From: an endosymbiont of Acanthamoeba sp. UWC8
GTDB taxonomy: Bacteria; Pseudomonadota; Alphaproteobacteria; Rickettsiales; Midichloriaceae
Length of the DNA: 64,000 bases
Direction: 5' to 3'
NCBI RefSeq assembly: GCF_000730245.1
Contig: NZ_CP004403.1
Span: 1,302,001 to 1,366,000 of the forward strand
Each line of letters starts with the position of its first letter. Within the stretch, counting starts at the first letter, position 1. Under the pieces are notes generated by a model that did not search any database, was not told the DNA's origin, and saw nothing but the letters and a program-made list of their open reading frames with translations. Positions 26,202 to 36,092 of the stretch are shown here, piece by piece. The position numbers were made by a program, and so were the translations under genes.

Positions 26202-28097
26202 ATGCTGTTTAAAAGACTTCTGCCTTACATTTCGCTGTATTTTTTAATTGAAACTCTACTTCGGATCTCTCTACTTATCCGTTCTTTAAGCGACATTGAT
26301 TACAGCTTTACCGATATAGCTAAAGTATTCGTAATCGGCTACTGGTTTGACCTGGCTACGCTCGGTTTCTTTTTAATTCCGATAATCTTATATCATATAT
26401 CTTTACCTAGCAGCAAACACGGCAGTCGCTTTGACCAAGTTGCGACTAAAGTTTTGTGTTTTATTTTTACTTTTATATTACTTTTTGATGCTGTTGCAGA
26501 GCATATATTTTGGAGCGAATTTAATACACGCTTTAATTTTATTGCAGTAGATTACTTAGTATATACCTCAGAAGTCATAGGAAATATTATAGAATCATTC
26601 CCAATTTATCGATTAATCGCTGCTCTCATAGTAGTTGCTTTCTTTCTTACATGGCTCTCTACTTCAATTTTTAACCCTAAGGCTCTTATGGCGCGAAATT
26701 TTTCCAAGCGCTTAAAAAGCTCTTTAATGACTTTTTCTATTCTTTTGCTCACTTATTTTTTAAGTTCGGTAGAGCAAGCTAATTTTAAAAATAACGCTGA
26801 AGCAACTGAGATAGCATCTAACGGAATACATAATTTATTCCATGCCTTTTGGAATAATGAAATTGATTACAATAGGTTTTATGCCAAACAGGATGATAAT
26901 AAAGTTAATCAAAATATAAGAAAGCTACTCACCTCTGAAAATACTTCTTTCATTGATCAGGATATTACTCGAATTATTAAAGCCAATACCCCGATAGATC
27001 ATAAAAATATTATGCTGGTAGTAATGGAAAGCATGAGTGCAGAATACATGCAAGCATTCGGCAACAATGAAAATTTAACCCCTAATTTGGATCGTTTAGC
27101 AAACGAGGGCTTATTTTTTACCAAGCTTTATGCCACCGGTACCAGAACAGTTAGAGGTCTAGAGGCAATCACTCTTTCAATCCCTCCGACTCCAGGACAA
27201 TCGATAGTTAGACGCGGTGGAAACGAAAACTTATTCTCTTTAGGCTTTATATTAAAAGATCATGGATATGATACCAAATTTATCTATGGCGGATTCGGCT
27301 ATTTTGATAACATGAATGCTTTCTTTAGTGTAAATGGTTTTGACGTAGTTGATCGCACCAATTTAGATGATAAAGAAGTACAATTTGCTAATATTTGGGG
27401 CGTATGTGATGAAGATTTATTTAAGCGTGCAATAGTAGAAGCGGATAAATCCTATACTACCGGCAATAAATTCATGCAGCTGATTATGACTACCTCGAAT
27501 CACCGTCCCTTTACCTATCCGGAAGGGAAAATTGATATTCCTTCTCATTCAGGAAGAAGCGGAGGAGTAAAATATGCGGATTATAGTGTAGGAAAACTTA
27601 TAGAATCGGCTAAAGAAAAACCCTGGTTTAATGATACTATTTTCGTATTTATTTCTGACCATACCGCAGGTGCTGGCGGCAAAGTTGAATTAAATTTAAA
27701 TAAATATCACATACCGATGATAATTTATGCTCCGAACTCTATAAAGCCGCAGAAACATAATGATATAGCAAGCCAAATAGATTTAGCTCCTACTCTTTTA
27801 GGTTTAATGAATTTTAGTTACTATACAAAATTCTTCGGGAAGGATTTGCTGAATTCTAAAGTAAACTCACCTTATGCGTTTATCAGCAACTATCAAAAGG
27901 TGGCTATGATGAAAGATAATAAAATTACCGTACTTGCTCCAAAGAGTAGTATTAGCCAATATACCTGGCCAAATGGGGAACATGTTGAGAATATGGAAGA
28001 GGCTCTAGTGGATGATACCATAGCTTACTATCAATCTGCTTCAAAATGGCGTGAGGTTTACGGTAAGATTCCTACTCCTTTAATTGCCGAAAATTAA
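26202..28097 (+). CDS. LtaS/MdoB-like phosphotransferase of the alkaline phosphatase superfamily
   Basis: This 631-residue protein has about five N-terminal membrane helices (residues ~5-195) and then an extracytoplasmic sulfatase-type domain. The metal and nucleophile region is NIMLVVMESMSAEYM (about residue 268, Thr/Ser nucleophile region near ATGTRTVRGLEA). TSNHRPFTYPEG and FVFISDHTAGAGG complete the metal site. The fold is that of lipoteichoic acid synthase, MdoB and lipid A phosphoethanolamine transferases. It probably moves a phospho-alcohol group from a phospholipid to an envelope glycan or lipid. It converges on nadE with only 4 bp between the stops. Confidence 0.85.
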   Translation: MLFKRLLPYISLYFLIETLLRISLLIRSLSDIDYSFTDIAKVFVIGYWFDLATLGFFLIPIILYHISLPSSKHGSRFDQVATKVLCFIFTFILLFDAVAEHIFWSEFNTRFNFIAVDYLVYTSEVIGNIIESFPIYRLIAALIVVAFFLTWLSTSIFNPKALMARNFSKRLKSSLMTFSILLLTYFLSSVEQANFKNNAEATEIASNGIHNLFHAFWNNEIDYNRFYAKQDDNKVNQNIRKLLTSENTSFIDQDITRIIKANTPIDHKNIMLVVMESMSAEYMQAFGNNENLTPNLDRLANEGLFFTKLYATGTRTVRGLEAITLSIPPTPGQSIVRRGGNENLFSLGFILKDHGYDTKFIYGGFGYFDNMNAFFSVNGFDVVDRTNLDDKEVQFANIWGVCDEDLFKRAIVEADKSYTTGNKFMQLIMTTSNHRPFTYPEGKIDIPSHSGRSGGVKYADYSVGKLIESAKEKPWFNDTIFVFISDHTAGAGGKVELNLNKYHIPMIIYAPNSIKPQKHNDIASQIDLAPTLLGLMNFSYYTKFFGKDLLNSKVNSPYAFISNYQKVAMMKDNKITVLAPKSSISQYTWPNGEHVENMEEALVDDTIAYYQSASKWREVYGKIPTPLIAEN

Positions 28098-28101
28098 GCG
28101 C

Positions 28102-29709
28102 TTATCCTTTATACAGATTAGTAATCGGATATCTCCGCTCCTTATCCAAAGTCCGGGTGGTTAGTTTAACGCCGGGAGCGGATTGTCTTCTCTTATATTC
28201 CGAAATCTTTATCAGCTTTATTACTTTTTCAACCGTTTCTTTATCAAACCCTTTATCTATAATCTCTTCTTTTCCTAAATCCTGCTCTATATAAGCTTCC
28301 AGTATTTGATCTAATATACTATATTCCGGTAACGAATCACTATCTTTTTGATCTTCTCTCAGCTCTGCAGAAGGTGGCTTGGTAATTACCCGCTCAGGCA
28401 TCACAGGGGAGTTTGAATTCATTACTTGAATTGAAGCCGGAAGCTTAGAATTACGAAATTTGGCTATATTAAACACACCGGTTTTATATAAATCCTTGAT
28501 CGGGTTGAATCCTCCGCACATATCTCCATAAAGAGTTGCATACCCGACGGCATTCTCGCTTTTATTACCAGTGGTAAGCACTAAACTTTGCGTCATATTT
28601 GAAATACTCATCAGTATTATTCCTCTAGCCCTCGATTGTAAATTCTCGTAGGCAATTCCGGAAGCACCTCCTATCCCGCTATCAATGGTCTCAACTATAT
28701 CAGTGATCGCAATAACCCGGTAAGATATTCCGAGCATTTCAGCTACCCTCTCAGCATCCTCCAAACTTTCTCTGCCAGTAAATTTCGACGGCATCATTAT
28801 AGCGTGCACATTTTCTTTTCCCAAAGCATCAACTGCGATTGCCGCAACTAATGCAGAATCTATTCCGCCTGATAACCCGAGCAACACCGACTTAAATCGA
28901 TTATTATGCATATAATCTCTAAGACCTAGCACCATAGCTCCATAGAGCTCATCTTCCTTAGAAAAGTTTTCTATATTATTTGTAGTTAAAATTTTATTTC
29001 CCTGAACATCTACTAATATGCTATCTTTTCTAAATGCCGCTAAACAAAATTTTAAACTTCCGTCGTAACCAAAGCTTCTTCCTTCAAAAACTATGCCGTC
29101 TTGCCCGAGTACCTGATTACAATATATAATCGGAAGCCCTACCTCTTGATATCTTTTTTTTATTATTTCTAAGCGAGTATTAAATTTTTCACCATCATAC
29201 GGGGAAGCATTGGGTACCAGTAAAATTTCAGCACCCTCCTCTTTTAATTTTGAAGCCGCCTCAGGAAACCACATATCTTCACAGATAGGTACTCCGATTT
29301 TATACCCGTTGATATCTATAACTCTGGGCTCCCCGCTACTAAAATATCTTTCTTCATCAAATACCCCGTAATTAGGTATACATTGTTTATAGCTTTTTCC
29401 TATAACTTGGCCGTTTTGAATAGCTAAAATTGCGTTATAAAGCTTATCTTTTTCTTTAATTACAGTGGATAATAATATTGCCGGTGCTTGAGAATTTTTT
29501 ATCAATAAGGCTGTGTGCTTTTCTAATTCCGTTAAGAATGAAGGTTTATGCAATAGATCTTCAGGCGTATACCCGACACTGATCATTTCAGGAAATAAAC
29601 ATATATCAACATTATTCTCGCATGCTTTCAAATAGCAATTTTGAATTAAATCAAAGTTATACTCAATATCTCCTATTCTAGGCTTTACCTGTGCTAAGAA
29701 TATTTTCAT
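28102..29709 (-). CDS. nadE: Glutamine-dependent NAD+ synthetase
   Basis: This 535-residue protein makes NAD+ from deamido-NAD+, ATP and glutamine. The N-terminal nitrilase-type amidase domain has its catalytic residues at CLFPEMISVGYTPEDLL (Glu), GKSYKQCIPNYGVFDE (Lys) and IGVPICEDMWFPE (Cys). The C-terminal synthetase domain has the PP-loop LLGLSGGIDSALVAAIA (about residue 275) and TGNKSENAVGYATLYGDM. The length and domain order are typical for bacteria with the fused amidase. It converges with the LtaS-like gene. Confidence 0.96.
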   Translation of the reverse strand: MKIFLAQVKPRIGDIEYNFDLIQNCYLKACENNVDICLFPEMISVGYTPEDLLHKPSFLTELEKHTALLIKNSQAPAILLSTVIKEKDKLYNAILAIQNGQVIGKSYKQCIPNYGVFDEERYFSSGEPRVIDINGYKIGVPICEDMWFPEAASKLKEEGAEILLVPNASPYDGEKFNTRLEIIKKRYQEVGLPIIYCNQVLGQDGIVFEGRSFGYDGSLKFCLAAFRKDSILVDVQGNKILTTNNIENFSKEDELYGAMVLGLRDYMHNNRFKSVLLGLSGGIDSALVAAIAVDALGKENVHAIMMPSKFTGRESLEDAERVAEMLGISYRVIAITDIVETIDSGIGGASGIAYENLQSRARGIILMSISNMTQSLVLTTGNKSENAVGYATLYGDMCGGFNPIKDLYKTGVFNIAKFRNSKLPASIQVMNSNSPVMPERVITKPPSAELREDQKDSDSLPEYSILDQILEAYIEQDLGKEEIIDKGFDKETVEKVIKLIKISEYKRRQSAPGVKLTTRTLDKERRYPITNLYKG

Positions 29710-29749
29710 TCCATCCTACTTATTATGTCACATTATTAACTAGTATTCT

Positions 29750-30124
29750 TTATAATGATTTAAATTTACCTTGTTCTTTTTCTATAACTTTTACCCATGT
29801 ATTTTGAGGACATGGGCCCTTTTCATTATATTTATGTAAATCTTTATATTTATTAATATTCCATTTTGCAGTAGCATTTTCAAGCTCAATTCTTAGGTGC
29901 GGTAGATTATAAAAATCTATCAGCATTGAAGCCAAATTTTTTAAATAAGTTATATCGGATTCTGAATCCAATAACTTATGAATAATTTCTTTAACTTCCA
30001 AATAAGCATTTTTAATCTGCTGCTCAAATGTTATTCTCTTTTCTTCTTCCTCATTAGTTATATAACCGGCATTTTTTTCAAAAGCACCGCCAAGTTCACT
30101 AACCTCCCCCAAGGTTTTCTCCAT
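29750..30124 (-). CDS. Hypothetical protein, 124 aa
   Basis: I do not recognise this protein. It is 124 residues, charged, mostly helical, with no signal peptide or membrane segment; a stretch of EEEEKRITFEQQIKNAYLEV suggests a coiled coil. It lies 40 nt upstream of nadE on the same strand, so the two could be co-transcribed, though nothing links the functions. Confidence 0.55.
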   Translation of the reverse strand: MEKTLGEVSELGGAFEKNAGYITNEEEEKRITFEQQIKNAYLEVKEIIHKLLDSESDITYLKNLASMLIDFYNLPHLRIELENATAKWNINKYKDLHKYNEKGPCPQNTWVKVIEKEQGKFKSL

Positions 30125-30294
30125 CCTTTTTAACTCTATATAATCTCCTTAAAACATACCTTAAATATATCAGGTTAACAGAAGGTTAATAAATTATGGT
30201 GAAGTAGAAAAACAAGTACTCTAATACTTAATTTATTGAAATAAATTCCGACAAAGATTTAGTAAAATTTGTTAGCGAGTATTTATAATATAAC

Positions 30295-31104
30295 TTAAGA
30301 ACACATTCCCACTACTGAAAGCTGGGTTCCGTATTCCATTTTTCCTTCTTTATTAAAGCTCTTTTCATGAGTGGCACGTCTATAGCTAAAAAATTCAGGA
30401 TTAGAATAAGTATCTATTCCTAAATTATCAATATGCTGAATTCCAATATTTTTAAGTCTTGCCATGCAATAAGCCGGCAGATCGAACATATAGTGGTCAG
30501 CTTGCTTTGAATCAATAAAAAATTCACGGCTAGTCGGATTAACACTTATAAAATTATTATAAAATTTTTCATCCACCTCATATGAGACTTGCTGAATGCA
30601 TGGTCCGATTACACAGATTATATCTGCTATATTTGCTCCTAAATTTTGCATAGCCGCTATAGTATTATCTATAATACCTGATACAGCCCCTTTCCAACCT
30701 GCATGAGCTGCCGCAATGATCTTTTCTTTAGGATCAAAAAATAAAATAGGAACACAATCGGCGGTTTTTATCCCTAGTAAAATTCCCGGTAAATTAGTAA
30801 CCAAAGCATCTGCCGCCGGGTGCTTAATATGCTCGTCTCCATCCTTCATAGTAATTACATGGTTGGAATGAGTTTGTGTAACTGTAATCAATTTGTTGTA
30901 CGGAAAACCTAAACTATTGCTTATAATCTCACGATTGGTAATAACGTTTTTTTTACTATCAGATGAGGCTAAATTGCAATTTAAAGATTGAAAATGTAAA
31001 TCTTTACTCACACCTCCTTTCCTGGTAAAAAAGCCATGTACCAGGTTAGCTTGCTCTGCTAGTTTTAAACTAGAATATTTAAAGGTCTTACTTTCTTTAT
31101 TCAT
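30295..31104 (-). CDS. pgeF: Peptidoglycan editing factor PgeF (laccase-domain protein)
   Basis: This 269-residue protein is of the PgeF/YfiH family. PgeF clears wrongly built peptidoglycan precursors (L-Ser in place of L-Ala) and has copper- or zinc-dependent oxidoreductase and amidase-like activities in related proteins. The family signatures are HGFFTRKGGVS (start), TQTHSNHV, DALVTNLPGILLGIKTADCV, AAHAGWKGAVSGI (the metal-binding His) and IGPCIQQVSYEV. It lies 20 nt downstream of the third virB6, in the same direction, so it may share the secretion transcript. Confidence 0.92.
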   Translation of the reverse strand: MNKESKTFKYSSLKLAEQANLVHGFFTRKGGVSKDLHFQSLNCNLASSDSKKNVITNREIISNSLGFPYNKLITVTQTHSNHVITMKDGDEHIKHPAADALVTNLPGILLGIKTADCVPILFFDPKEKIIAAAHAGWKGAVSGIIDNTIAAMQNLGANIADIICVIGPCIQQVSYEVDEKFYNNFISVNPTSREFFIDSKQADHYMFDLPAYCMARLKNIGIQHIDNLGIDTYSNPEFFSYRRATHEKSFNKEGKMEYGTQLSVVGMCS

Positions 31105-31124
31105 ACTAAATTACGTTATTTATT

Positions 31125-33237
31125 TTACTCTTTTTTACTACCCCTTTCAAACCCCTCGTTTAATTTAGCTCCCACATTTTCAGGCATAAAGTTTGTTCCT
31201 TCATTACCTCCTATTTGCCCCCCGTTGCCGGGCATCATAATTTTATCCATACCCTTTTTAAGCATATTAGGGTTTTGTACAATTTTTTCCCCCATTTTTG
31301 CTACATCTCCTACGAGCGGGATACCCTGTGCTTTCTTTAATACCATACCTACAGGGTTTAATCCTTTAACCATATTCATACCTTGCCCAATAAATGATCC
31401 TTGAATTGCACTTTGCATTGCTCCGGCCGAAGCTGCCGAAGCCGGTCTACCACTACCCATTAATGAATCTGCGATAGTCGGTACTTCTTCCAAAAAGCCG
31501 TTAAATATCAATGAAACAATCAAAAAAGCAAACAAATGACCGATCGTTAATGCTGAATTAGCCTGGCTGGAGAAAGTCGGGTACCAAAACATTAAATCAA
31601 AAATATCAAGACCTGCAATACTAACATCCCATACACTCACCCAACAAACCTGATAATATAATAATTTTTGCAGCTGCTCTGTAATAATACTCATCATAAG
31701 TGCAAAAGTAGAAATGACAAGAATCATAAGGAATACACTATTAGCCATTAATTTGATCCATTCATCAAATAAATTTTTAGTCCACTGAAATAATAACATT
31801 ATAATAAATATTGGAGCAGAAACCATAAGCAAAGCTAATTGCATAACTGAAAGTAAATATAAAAATACGGCTCTAAAAATACCAAGTAATACAAAATACC
31901 AACATATATATATTGCGGGAATAAAGTAAAGTTTCCAGTCATAGAATAAAACTGCTACTATTTTTTTATGTATAGGAGCAGAAATTAACATTTTAAAAAA
32001 CAGATCAAATATTGAAAGCGCAGATGCATTTTCTGGCATTAAGAAAATAGGATCATTTATATTATTATCATAATACAATGTAGAGGTAACAATAATTTGA
32101 GTAATACTTGCAGCTCCCTCGGTAAACAAATTAAATAGGTTATTATTAAAAAAGTCCCAACTATATTCTGAGAGCAGGGTGGCAATTAAACCGACTTTTA
32201 TCAATCTGATTATTAACTCCTTTTTCTCAATTTTAATTAACCCCATCATGAAACTTACACCTGTAAAAGCTACGTATAATACAAGCATAGCTCTACAGAT
32301 AGTAATAAACTTTAAATCTCGAGTAATGGTAATATAAATAGAGGCGGTAACTTCCTTTATAGTATCGGTAATAAGCTCTATAACTTCTTCAATAAAGCCT
32401 TTATTAGAAAACACCCCGCTAATTAGGCTAACCAGATATTTCCCCCCATTATCTTCATAATACCTATCTAATATTTTGAAATATAATCTTCCTCTTACAA
32501 CATAATCTAAACCTTGTGACTGCTGGTCTTTAGTACAAACCGTTTTCTGCTCATCATTGTTTTGACAAAATTGACTATAGTTTACTTCAAAATATTTTTG
32601 ATCTTCACTTGAGTCTTCATTATTTTTAACTGTTGCATGAAAAGTTCTAAAGAAAGCAGTCGGTAAAGTTAAAGCATTCCCAAGCTCATTAGGATCTAAT
32701 GTTTTGCCATTATTATCTATTGCAATCAAACCATACAATCCTTGCCCTTCTTTAAGCACGCAAGGATATGCATGGTCAGGATTACTATCTACTATTTTCC
32801 CGTTATCTAAGCAAATTGCATGATTTGAAATATTTTTTGCACAATCAAGCATTATACATTCGGTTTTAGTCTCCGCACCCCAAGGATACCACTCTCCTTG
32901 AATATACCCTTTAAGCTTAGAATAAGAAGAATTTTCGGAATTATTGGCAATACCGGTAGTATATAGCCCCGTATCCACCCATGGTGCTATTTGCTGCCCT
33001 TTAGGGAATGTTCTTAGTAGCTTGGTATTAATAGTTTTTCCGGTTTTCGGATCTTTAGCTTTATATGTAGTGCCGCCTCCGCTTTGATTAGGGTTAGCAG
33101 GAACATATAATGACCCCCCCAAGGCCAAAATCAGAAGCAAGGACGCAGCGCTCGGCATACGACTTCTGTGGGCTACCAGAAATGCCTATTAGTAGAATCA
33201 GTAGAACTTTTATAGAACTTAATAGTTTTTTCCGCAT
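31125..33237 (-). pseudogene. virB6: VirB6-family type IV secretion protein, frame broken at a G7 run
   Basis: The long intact frame starts at 33158, but its first residues are not a real N-terminus. In another frame, an ATG at 33237 preceded by AGAGGGG gives a signal peptide (MRKKLLSSIKVLLILLIGIS) and then AERCVLASDFG, as in the VirB6 proteins before it. Both frames meet at seven G (33120-33114 on the minus strand); removing one G joins FGLGG to SLYVPANPN. The protein then has a long periplasmic N-terminal domain, six to eight membrane helices (about residues 270-560) and a polar tail. VirB6 forms the inner-membrane channel part of the VirB machine. If the break is real, the gene is dead. 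Confidence 0.85.
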
Positions 33238-33355
33238 ATCCCCTCTAAGATCTTTTCTACTTTTACTAGATAGTTAAAATGAATAATAATATTTTTTCTT
33301 TTTCCTTCTAAGTAAAAATATAATTTACCTGGCATAATTTTCCTTTTCACATTAT

Positions 33356-36076
33356 TCAACCATCAACCGGGGGCATAGGTATCGGCGGCTTAGGTACCGG
33401 TGCACCGTCTTTTTTAGTTTTTCCCTGCTCTCTTTGCTCTCCCCTTTGTTTCCCCTGTAGGAATGGTTGTGTTAAAGTATCTCTGGCCTGAACTGACTCT
33501 TTATCAGTTCCGGTAATTGCGCCGAAACCCTCCAAGCCTTTCGCTAAAGGATCATTTTTATCAGCCATATTACTAAGATTACTACCTATAAAACCTCCGC
33601 TGACAAGTTGCATTGCCATTGAAGAGCAATGACCCATTAAAGCATAAGTAGATTGTGACATTAAAAACAAAAAGAGTATAGCTGCTATCTGAGTAAGCGG
33701 CAGGCCAAGAAAATCATCAGACGGGTAATGCATATTTAGCAAAGTGGTCCATCCCGGGATTAAGCACAAATCAATATCTATAACACCGGCATTAAGTTGG
33801 AACCCTAAGAAGCATATCTTACATGCAGTAATTGCTAAGCTTGTATATAAACCTACCATTAATAGATTATTTATCATTGTAATCATAGCGAATACAAAAA
33901 CCGGTTGTAAAGTAAATGATAATAGCTGTTTCAGCCAAGCATCAAAGAACTGCCGGGTAAATTCAAATAAGATAAAAGATATAAATAGAGGAGCAATTAA
34001 AAGGAGTAAAGCTATCCCGATCATTGACATTAAGTAAATTATAATAGCTTTACCAATACAAAATATATAAGTTACGGCGGCAATTACAATTAATATAGCT
34101 ATTATAAACCCTAAAAAAGAAGACATAAGCACAGCGCATACTTTAATCCATACTTCTCTACTGAATAGCTGAGTAAACGGCTTGTCGAAAACGGAGAAAG
34201 CTAACGACGGGTCTTGCTGTATTCGTCTAACTTCTTCTGTTGAAGCTGAGGTTTCAACTACTATTCTTGCTATAAGCTCTAAGCCTCCATCAGTAAATAA
34301 GTTAAATAAATATGTATTAAAAAACTTCCAACTATTTGGTGAAATTAAAGTTATTACTATTCCTATTTTTATAAATCTTATTATAGCTTCTTTTTGAGTT
34401 ATTTCCGCAAATCCTGCTATAAAACTTAAGCCTGTATAAGCAATATATAAAATAAGTAGAGCCCTGATTGCATTAACTAGTTGAGTATCTAAAACCATTC
34501 GGTTGAATATCTTCTGAACTTTTCCTTCACTATTTGTATTTCCAAACAAATATTCTCTTACCGTTCTGATTAAATCAGAAATAAAACCGGTTATGCTTGG
34601 GGGATCGCCCTCAATTTCTACCTCTACGAAATATCCTCCGCTTGTTTTCCAAGGAGCATAATTATTTTTAGCGGATTCATTACTGGATTTACATTGTGAT
34701 TCGTCATTCGGGCATTGAGGAGCTTTATCTTTTTCAAATTCCAACGGCTTTATCCTAAGGAACACCCCACCTCTATTCCTTCCTTGCAATACTACTTCGC
34801 CGCGGCTCATAAGCGCTTCTTTAGGTACATCATACCACTCAACGCTTGAATCCCACGGTTTGTAACTATTTATATCGTCCTTAGTATCTAAGGGTACTAT
34901 AGCATATTGCAGCCTATCCCCATCATAATGAGGGCACCCTTTCCAAGAGACTTCTACATACTGTCCCCCGAGATTATCATCCCAATTATCAGCATCTCCA
35001 CCATCATAGTGCTTTAACCCTAGTCTTGTCCAATATTTTGAAAACCCTGAAAGATATCCTGAATAAAAAATCATTTTATAAAAATAATTTTCTTGTTTTT
35101 GGTTATCGACTATTACATTGGTTCTTATGTTTTCTAATATTTTATTTTTTAAACCGTAAAAAGTATATTTTGCATTATTTTTATTTGCTTGTGCAGGTGA
35201 TATTGTATAACTTCCTTTAGCATTGCTGTTCGGAACCTGTAATTCGCTCCCTGCCAGATAAAGTAATTCCCCGTCATCCCAATCATTATAATAAGGGGCT
35301 CTAACTCCTAATGAATACTGCATCGGCACACCTTCACAGCCATCCGAACATAGAGAAGCAAACCCCCAGCCCATAGTTATAGAAAGGTAGTCACCGTTTT
35401 TAACATCAATTCCTGTATCAGTCCAATGAGGGTTACGTGCATTCCATGTACTTGGAGATGTGTTTCTACCCGACCATTTACCGGTATTCCAATCCCAAAT
35501 ATTATCCTTAAAGGAATAAATGGTAGGAACTAATTTAACTGTTTTCATGCCGCACATATATACTGCATTGCCTTCGGTTCCCCCCGGGGCAAATACCTTA
35601 AAATATGCCTTTGCACCAGGGTTTATAGTGACGCCTGTCTCATAGTAATTATTAGCTGCCGAATCAATCGCAGTTTTATTAGTACTACACTTTGTTCCGA
35701 TTTCAACTGCATCTTGCCACACGAATGGCAGCCAGGCAGTACTGTCAGTGTTAGCTTGTCTAAATGCTTTTTTAAAACTTTTTCCTGCTTGGCATTCCAT
35801 TATACAATCATCGATTATATCCTGGTTTAGTTCCCCGTCATAACTGGTTCGGGAAAAAGCATTACATTCTATTTTACACCTTTCCGCACAGACACGACCT
35901 ATCGGCTTCACCTCAATAACTTTTCTTTGGATATCACCGAATTCCCAGCTGAATATACAATCATCATATAATGCATAGGAACTCTTAGGTGTAAATATCA
36001 GCAACCCCCAAATAAGTGCGAGAATAAAAGCAAAACTTATATTTTTTAAATATTTTAAACTTAATAAATTCTTCAT
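33356..36076 (-). CDS. virB6: VirB6-family type IV secretion protein
   Basis: This 906-residue protein is far larger than the ~300 residues of classical VirB6. The extra part is an N-terminal periplasmic domain after a signal peptide (MKNLLSLKYLKNISFAFILA). It contains a cysteine-rich start (CIFSWEF, CAERCKIECN) and aromatic-rich segments. The TrbL/VirB6 core, with several membrane helices, lies at about residues 530-830 (ALLILYIAYTGLSFIAGF, then FIKIGIVITLISPNSWKFFN). The tail is proline-rich (PKPPIPMPPVDG). Rickettsiales carry several such extended VirB6 copies; this is the middle of three here. Confidence 0.9.
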   Translation of the reverse strand: MKNLLSLKYLKNISFAFILALIWGLLIFTPKSSYALYDDCIFSWEFGDIQRKVIEVKPIGRVCAERCKIECNAFSRTSYDGELNQDIIDDCIMECQAGKSFKKAFRQANTDSTAWLPFVWQDAVEIGTKCSTNKTAIDSAANNYYETGVTINPGAKAYFKVFAPGGTEGNAVYMCGMKTVKLVPTIYSFKDNIWDWNTGKWSGRNTSPSTWNARNPHWTDTGIDVKNGDYLSITMGWGFASLCSDGCEGVPMQYSLGVRAPYYNDWDDGELLYLAGSELQVPNSNAKGSYTISPAQANKNNAKYTFYGLKNKILENIRTNVIVDNQKQENYFYKMIFYSGYLSGFSKYWTRLGLKHYDGGDADNWDDNLGGQYVEVSWKGCPHYDGDRLQYAIVPLDTKDDINSYKPWDSSVEWYDVPKEALMSRGEVVLQGRNRGGVFLRIKPLEFEKDKAPQCPNDESQCKSSNESAKNNYAPWKTSGGYFVEVEIEGDPPSITGFISDLIRTVREYLFGNTNSEGKVQKIFNRMVLDTQLVNAIRALLILYIAYTGLSFIAGFAEITQKEAIIRFIKIGIVITLISPNSWKFFNTYLFNLFTDGGLELIARIVVETSASTEEVRRIQQDPSLAFSVFDKPFTQLFSREVWIKVCAVLMSSFLGFIIAILIVIAAVTYIFCIGKAIIIYLMSMIGIALLLLIAPLFISFILFEFTRQFFDAWLKQLLSFTLQPVFVFAMITMINNLLMVGLYTSLAITACKICFLGFQLNAGVIDIDLCLIPGWTTLLNMHYPSDDFLGLPLTQIAAILFLFLMSQSTYALMGHCSSMAMQLVSGGFIGSNLSNMADKNDPLAKGLEGFGAITGTDKESVQARDTLTQPFLQGKQRGEQREQGKTKKDGAPVPKPPIPMPPVDG

Positions 36077-36092
36077 TTTTTACCTAAATTCT

